Shown: positions 59,516 through 64,000 of the stretch, one piece after another | Layout: each line of letters starts with the position of its first letter | Position numbering within the stretch: position 1 is the first letter of the stretch | From: Streptomyces sp. NBC_00654 | Lineage (GTDB): Bacteria; Actinomycetota; Actinomycetes; Streptomycetales; Streptomycetaceae | DNA: 64,000 nt | Direction: 5' to 3' | Assembly: GCF_026341775.1 (NCBI RefSeq) | Contig: NZ_JAPEOB010000003.1 | Location: forward strand, 1,054,001-1,118,000 | Made by a program: the position numbers and the translations under genes | The notes under the pieces: model-generated | Database searches by the model: none | Told to the model about the DNA's origin: nothing | What the model saw: only the letters and a program-made list of their open reading frames with translations

Positions 59516-61890
59516 CTTTGTTCCTCCATCTTGAGCCGGTCGGAGTGACCCGACACGATCAGAGCGATGCTGTCCGCAGAGACGGCGTCCCGTTCGGGAT
59601 CGAAGTACTGCGAGTGCGCTTCCAGACTGACACCACTGCCGCTGATCACCGCAGGGCCGTCGTCCACGGGGAACCGGTGGGCCCCGAACGCCTTGCTCGC
59701 CGGGTCCTTGCCGAACCAGAGGTCGTCGTCGCCCGGATCGGCCAGGTCTCCCGCGAGGTACGAGATACCGGGGCCACCCGTGATCAGACCGATCGCGCCC
59801 ACCGCGACCTGGGTCTTGGACGGGAGCTTGGTCACCGGGTCGTTGCGCGCGGCTCCGACGAAGACGTGCCCGCTGCCGACCCCGAGGTCCACGGCGTGGT
59901 CGACGCCGACCCCCGGACTGCCGACCAGGATGATGTCGTCGACCCCCGGAATCCCGCCCTCCCGCTGCGTCGCGGCACCGACGGTGCGCGAGCCGTAGGA
60001 GTGGCCGATCGCCGTCACATGCGGGTCCTTGTTCTGGTTGGTGGCCGCGATGCCGCCCATGAAGTCGCTGTAGGCCGCACCGCCCTTCTCCGCCCGACCG
60101 CTGCCCATCACCGCGAAGTACCCGCCCACACCGTCGCTGTCCGGCAGCTGCGGAGCGTCGTACCCGAGCCAGACGATCGACGCCGTGGACTCGTCGTACC
60201 CCTGGGCGCCGATGGCCGTGTCACGGGCGCGGCCGAGGTCGTTCTTCGCGAACTCCTCGTCCAGGGAGGTGTTGAGCCCCGGTACGTACGCCGACACGTT
60301 CTTCGATGTGTCGGGGTTGCCGTAGGAGACGATGGCCCTCCCGTTGCCCTCGTCCCCGATGCCGATCAGATACATCGGCGGCTGCTGCTTCTCCTTCAGC
60401 TGCCGGTCGATCTCCTTGAGGCCCGCCAGCTGCTTCTTGGCCTTCTCGGTGTCCGTCTTCTCCAGCTTCCCGATCAGGTCCTGGAGGTTCTTGCGGTTGG
60501 CCGCGTCACGGGCCGCCACCGGAATACCGTCGAGGTTGCCGATCCGGTCCGGGCTCAGCTCGATGTACCGCTCGCGCTGCTCCTCCGAGAGCCCGTCCCA
60601 CCAGGACTTGCGCTGGGCCGCGGTGCCGTTCTCCGGAATCCGGTCGTTGAGGAAGCCACGCTCGGCCTCCTTCACCTCGGCATCGACACGGCCTCCGGAG
60701 CCCGGCAGCCCCATCCCGGCGCCACCGCCGCCACCGACGGCCTTGTTCACGTCCCAGGCCGCGCCGATGAAGTCGCCCCGGTCCCACTTGTCGCTCGCGC
60801 CCTGGGCGTCCTTGGTCCACTGGTCGACGATGCCCTTGCCGCTCTCGACGGGGTTCAGGACCGCGTCGACGACGCCGCTGACATCGCCGCCGAGCCCGTC
60901 GCCGAGGAAGCCGTCGAAGAACCCGCCCTCGGAGTCACCGCCGCCGGAGCCGCTGCCCGAACCGTTGCCCGGCCCGTTGCCCCCGCCGCCATTGGATCTA
61001 CCCGCGTCGACCGGCGTAGCGGAATCGTCCCCACCGGACGCGGAGGACCCTTCAGTGCCACTGGAACCACCAGTTCCGCCTGCGCCACCGGTACCGCCCG
61101 AGCCGCCTGCGCCGCCCGAGCCGGACCCACCGGAAGCGGCGGACCCACCGGAGCCGGACCCACCGGAAGCGGCCGAACCCCCGGCATCCGTACCGCCGGT
61201 GGTCATGCCACCCGTGACGGTCGAACCCTCGGAGCCCGCGCCGCCGGAGGCCGAACCCTCACCGCCCTGGTTTCCCCCGGAACCCGACCCGCCGCCGGCC
61301 ACCACATCGGTACCCGGAGCGGAGCACGAGCTTCCGGTCAGTTCACAGATCGCGCTCTGAAGCCGGCCACTCACCGACCCGCCGATACCCGTCGCCGTGA
61401 TCGCGCCGACGAGGGCCACGACCACGAGGACCATTCCCAGGTACTCCAAGGCGCTCTGGCCGCTGTCGCGGCGCGCCTTCACCATCCGGGCAACACTGAA
61501 CGGCCGGTGCTCGGCCCGCTCTTCCTTGCCCAGCCGGAACCAGGCACGCACTTCGGTGCGTGTAAGCAGTACGACGACCACGGCGGGAATCACCAGCCGT
61601 GTCACACCCTGCAAACCGGCTTCACCACTGAGCGTGGCCAACGCACCGAGCATGAACCAGGCATGCACGGCGAGAAGGCCCCGCCAGATCCCGACGCCAC
61701 CCGTACGCGCATACAGAGACAGCACGAATCCGGTGATGCCGGGCAGGGCGGCGTACAGAAGCATCCCGATCAGATGCCCATCGACCGCGTCGACCGAGGC
61801 GGCGACCGACAGCACGTCGATCCCACCCACGATCGTTGCCACGAGGAGCACTTGAACGAGAATGAGCACCGCCTGCAGTGGGCGTGGCAT
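59512..61890 (-). CDS. DUF1023 alpha/beta-hydrolase with prepilin-like segment, copy 1
   Basis: This 792-residue protein has four predicted helices in the first 110 residues. The segment GQSALEYLGMVLVVVALVGAI at about 144-165 looks like a Flp prepilin site (G then xxxxEY and a hydrophobic helix). A long Gly/Ser/Thr-rich linker (about 180-310) leads to the hydrolase: GIGDEGNGRAIVSYGNPDTSKNV, nucleophile GHSYGSRTVG, DDIILVGSPGVGVDHA and HSQYFDPERDAV. ATG 61888-61890 is chosen; TTG 61968 has a fair ribosome-binding site but its 26 codons have poor third-position GC. It overlaps its lipoprotein gene. Confidence 0.85.
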   Translation of the reverse strand: MPRPLQAVLILVQVLLVATIVGGIDVLSVAASVDAVDGHLIGMLLYAALPGITGFVLSLYARTGGVGIWRGLLAVHAWFMLGALATLSGEAGLQGVTRLVIPAVVVVLLTRTEVRAWFRLGKEERAEHRPFSVARMVKARRDSGQSALEYLGMVLVVVALVGAITATGIGGSVSGRLQSAICELTGSSCSAPGTDVVAGGGSGSGGNQGGEGSASGGAGSEGSTVTGGMTTGGTDAGGSAASGGSGSGGSAASGGSGSGGAGGSGGTGGAGGTGGSSGTEGSSASGGDDSATPVDAGRSNGGGGNGPGNGSGSGSGGGDSEGGFFDGFLGDGLGGDVSGVVDAVLNPVESGKGIVDQWTKDAQGASDKWDRGDFIGAAWDVNKAVGGGGGAGMGLPGSGGRVDAEVKEAERGFLNDRIPENGTAAQRKSWWDGLSEEQRERYIELSPDRIGNLDGIPVAARDAANRKNLQDLIGKLEKTDTEKAKKQLAGLKEIDRQLKEKQQPPMYLIGIGDEGNGRAIVSYGNPDTSKNVSAYVPGLNTSLDEEFAKNDLGRARDTAIGAQGYDESTASIVWLGYDAPQLPDSDGVGGYFAVMGSGRAEKGGAAYSDFMGGIAATNQNKDPHVTAIGHSYGSRTVGAATQREGGIPGVDDIILVGSPGVGVDHAVDLGVGSGHVFVGAARNDPVTKLPSKTQVAVGAIGLITGGPGISYLAGDLADPGDDDLWFGKDPASKAFGAHRFPVDDGPAVISGSGVSLEAHSQYFDPERDAVSADSIALIVSGHSDRLKMEEQR

Positions 61891-62050
61891 CGGTTGCCTG
61901 CCCGTACGGACCGTGACAGCGCTTACATCAACGCCGCCCGGAACCGCGACTCCTCGTATGCCAGACAAGACCAGTCCCCTACCTTGTGAGTGGGCGGCGC
62001 AGCGACAGATAAATCACTCCACGTATGCGACCACAGCGGCAGGGGACGCA

Positions 62051-62105
62051 GCATGGGCCCCAGGGCCCAATGCAGGGCTCAAAAACTTTGCCCGTTGGGC
62101 AAGTT
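62051..62105. terminator. hairpin pair before second gene pair
   Basis: GGGCCC..GGGCCC within GCAT..ATGC (62051-62073) and AACTTTGCCC (62084-62093) with GGGCAAGTT (62097-62105) form two adjacent stems. They lie downstream of the copy 2 lipoprotein stop on the minus strand and upstream of copy 1. They may separate the two units. Confidence 0.5.
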
Positions 62106-62122
62106 GAGATGGATTGCTCCGG

Positions 62123-62686
62123 TCATGAAGAGCCCACCGACCGGGCCACCGAGGCCCCGGCGGACCAGAAGCCATCGCGGATGTTGGGGCGCGGGATGTG
62201 CTCCATGCCTTCGTAGGTGGGGGCGGTGGCCCTGCTGGTGGAGTCGGCCACCTCGGACTCCTGGACGCAGGGGGTGTCGACCTGGAGAAACGCCTGCCCC
62301 TCCCCGCCGAATCGAAGGCTCACCCCGAACCCCTGCTCGGTCTGGGCATAAACCGCTGGAAACTCCGCATCGTTGTTAACGGCTGTCATGCGGTAGCCGT
62401 TGGACCGCCAGAAGCGATCCACGAGACCCAGCAGGCTCCCTCGGCGCACGGGAGACACAACTGTCATCACCACGCGCCTTCGAGATACGTCGCAACTCCC
62501 AACGGTCGTAGGGCCGTGAGTCCACATAACACTCGGCTGGATTTTCTCCAGCACTGCGTCAAGCATCGAATCAGCGTGTTCCGCCGCACCCTGCATGTCC
62601 ATATCGGACCTCTCCGAACTCGCACAACCAGATAGCGCACAAGCAATGAGGAAAACTGCTGCCACACTTCGCAGGCGGTAATTCAA
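62123..62686 (-). CDS. lipoprotein partner of DUF1023 hydrolase, copy 2
   Basis: This 187-residue lipoprotein, MNYRLRSVAAVFLIAC then ALSGCASSE, has lipobox Cys near 21. The mature part parallels copy 1 (DMQGAAEHADSMLDAVLEKIQPSVMWTHGPTT, TPCVQESEVADSTS, NIRDGFWSAGAS) and adds a 9-residue tail. TTG 62684-62686 with GAGGAG upstream is the start. Its first 150 bases are visibly poorer in G+C than neighbours, suggesting faster change or recent origin. Confidence 0.83.
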   Translation of the reverse strand: MNYRLRSVAAVFLIACALSGCASSERSDMDMQGAAEHADSMLDAVLEKIQPSVMWTHGPTTVGSCDVSRRRVVMTVVSPVRRGSLLGLVDRFWRSNGYRMTAVNNDAEFPAVYAQTEQGFGVSLRFGGEGQAFLQVDTPCVQESEVADSTSRATAPTYEGMEHIPRPNIRDGFWSAGASVARSVGSS

Positions 62687-64000
62687 CGCGGCTCCTCAAG
62701 TTTCACCCGATGAGAATGCCCGGCAGTAATGAGGGCGATACTGTCAGCCGATGCAGCATCTCGTTCAGGGTCGAAGTACTGTGAGTGAGCATCAGCGGAT
62801 AGGCCGTCGGTGCCGATAAGTCTCGGTCCATCGTCCACGGCGAAGCGCCTGGCTCCGAAGGACCTACTTGCCGGATCCTTTCCGAACCAGAGGTCATCGT
62901 CGCCAGGATCGACGGCGTCCCCGAGGGCTTGCGCACCGACTGGCCCTGCAACGCCGAGACCGACCATGCCAGCGATGTATTGCACCTTCGACGGGACCTC
63001 AGTCACCACGTCATGCTTCGCCGCCCCGACGAACACGTGCCCCTCCCCCACCCCCAGGTCTTCAGCACGATCCACTCCCACCCCTGGACTCCCGACCAGC
63101 ACGATGTCGTCCACACCAGGAATTCCTCCACCTTGCTGGGCCGCAGAACCAACCGTGCGGGAACCGTACGAGTGCCCAATAGCCGTCATGTGCGGATCGC
63201 TATGTACGTTGGTTGCCTCCAGCCCGCGCATAAACTGCCCGTACGCCAAACCCCCATTCTCTGCACGCCCTTCTCCCAAGATCGCCAAATTCCCTGTCTT
63301 GCTACCCCTTTCAGGGATCTGCGGGGCGTCATATCCGAGCCACGCAATCGACGCGCTGGACGGATCAATATCACGGGCGGCCAAGGCCGTATCCTTGGCT
63401 CGCTTGAGGTCCCCCTTGGCGAACTCCTCATCCAAGGACGTGTTCAGCCCCGGCACATACGCCGCCACATTCCGCGACGTATCAGGGTTCCCGTAGGAGA
63501 CGATCGCGCGCCCGTTTCCCTCGTCCCCGATGCCGAGCAGATACATCGGCGGATCCCCGGCCTTGGGGACGGCCTGCAACTGCCGCTCGATCTCCCTCAG
63601 CGCCGCCAGCTGCGTCACGGCCGTCTCGTCGTCCCGGCCGCCCAACTTGCCGATGAGCAGCCGCAGGTTGTCCCGGTTGGCCGCGTCCCGTACGAGGGCC
63701 GGGATCCCGTCCAGGTTGCCGATCTGATCCGGGTACACCGCGAGGTACTCCTCGCGCCGTTCGTCCGTCAGGCCGGCCCACCACGCCTTGCGCTCGGCCG
63801 GAGTCGCGTCGTACGGGATGCCCTCCTTCAGGTAGCCCCCCGCCGCATTCCGCACCGCGGCCGCGTCCGCCGCCGCGTCCGTCCACGCCGCGTCCGGGAC
63901 CCGCAGTCCCTCCTCCGCCTTCAGCTTCCGCAGGATGCCCGCGTATCTCCAGTCGGCCTCGGCCGCCGCGCGCACGGCCTGCACCACCCGGTCTGCGATG
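62683..64000 (-). CDS. DUF1023 alpha/beta-hydrolase copy 2, N-terminus outside window
   Basis: The visible C-terminal 438 residues run off the right edge. They include the same hydrolase domain as copy 1: GIGDEGNGRAIVSYGNPDTSRNV, GHSYGSRTVGSA, DDIVLVGSPGVGVDRA and HSQYFDPERDAAS. The helical region before it (KEGIPYDATPAERKAWWAGLTDERREEYLAVYPDQIGNLDGIPA) is also shared. Whether the membrane and prepilin-like part exists is not visible. The TGA overlaps the TTG start of its lipoprotein. Confidence 0.85.
   Translation of the reverse strand, partial: IADRVVQAVRAAAEADWRYAGILRKLKAEEGLRVPDAAWTDAAADAAAVRNAAGGYLKEGIPYDATPAERKAWWAGLTDERREEYLAVYPDQIGNLDGIPALVRDAANRDNLRLLIGKLGGRDDETAVTQLAALREIERQLQAVPKAGDPPMYLLGIGDEGNGRAIVSYGNPDTSRNVAAYVPGLNTSLDEEFAKGDLKRAKDTALAARDIDPSSASIAWLGYDAPQIPERGSKTGNLAILGEGRAENGGLAYGQFMRGLEATNVHSDPHMTAIGHSYGSRTVGSAAQQGGGIPGVDDIVLVGSPGVGVDRAEDLGVGEGHVFVGAAKHDVVTEVPSKVQYIAGMVGLGVAGPVGAQALGDAVDPGDDDLWFGKDPASRSFGARRFAVDDGPRLIGTDGLSADAHSQYFDPERDAASADSIALITAGHSHRVKLEEPR

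Noticed and set aside
59518..61989. Long plus-strand frame opposite the DUF1023 hydrolase
   Set aside because: Antisense to the hydrolase, with Arg/Val/Leu-rich mirror composition and no start signal.

Overview
The window is a chromosomal stretch from a Streptomyces, or a very close relative. GC content is high and third positions are strongly GC-biased. Many starts are GTG or TTG, genes often overlap by 4 bases (ATGA/GTGA), and the family content is typical of the genus. From memory, the gene order follows the Streptomyces coelicolor core around SCO4180 (nur), SCO4159 (glnR), SCO4152 (5'-nucleotidase), SCO4151 (mshD), SCO4145 (ppk), SCO4142-4139 (pstSCAB) and SCO4136 (csoR). I see no tRNA, rRNA, insertion sequence, prophage or CRISPR array.

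Layout. 1-7057: a YgfZ-type protein, the Fur-family nickel regulator Nur, nitrobindin, a 33-aa membrane peptide, three overlapping membrane-anchored proteins, a DsrE-like protein, and a sulfur locus (DUF1416 plus thiosulfate sulfurtransferase) preceded by a Cys-containing leader peptide. 7407-19073: an LmeA-like protein, a membrane protein, a MoaD/ThiS-like protein, an alpha/beta hydrolase, glnR (with a coupled upstream mini-ORF), a LacI regulator, an HtrA protease next to an MprAB-like two-component system, a PI-PLC-like protein and two acetyltransferases. 19192-34966: a complete class I lantibiotic cluster. 35266-41680: small proteins, secreted 5'-nucleotidase, mycothiol synthase, and a GntR/ABC unit with a striking operator. 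42215-52456: a phosphate and polyphosphate block (ppk, CHAD, Nudix, pstSCAB with PHO boxes, a PiT transporter and its DUF47 partner). 52600-58861: CsoR with its operator, lipoproteins, an FAD oxidoreductase, a PAP2 phosphatase and a lytic transglycosylase/NlpC protein. 58952-64000: a tandemly duplicated pair of genes, each pair a DUF1023 hydrolase plus a small lipoprotein.

The most notable system is the lantibiotic cluster. Its precursor (27392-27562) has a 24-residue core that, from memory, matches planosporicin except at positions 4 (Ile) and 6 (Tyr). It is therefore a predicted planosporicin/microbisporicin-type lipid II binder. LanB and LanC modify it. A two-gene ABC transporter probably exports it. 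An ECF sigma factor with a membrane anti-sigma factor and a LuxR-type regulator with a His-rich linker probably control it. A three-gene ABC unit, a lipoprotein and a LanEF-like transporter probably give immunity. The sigma gene carries a rare TTA (bldA) codon and a candidate ECF promoter at its 5' end. The cluster sits inside otherwise conserved core chromosome.

The remaining genes are mostly housekeeping: nitrogen control, phosphate uptake and storage, sulfur transfer, mycothiol synthesis, envelope maintenance and copper sensing.
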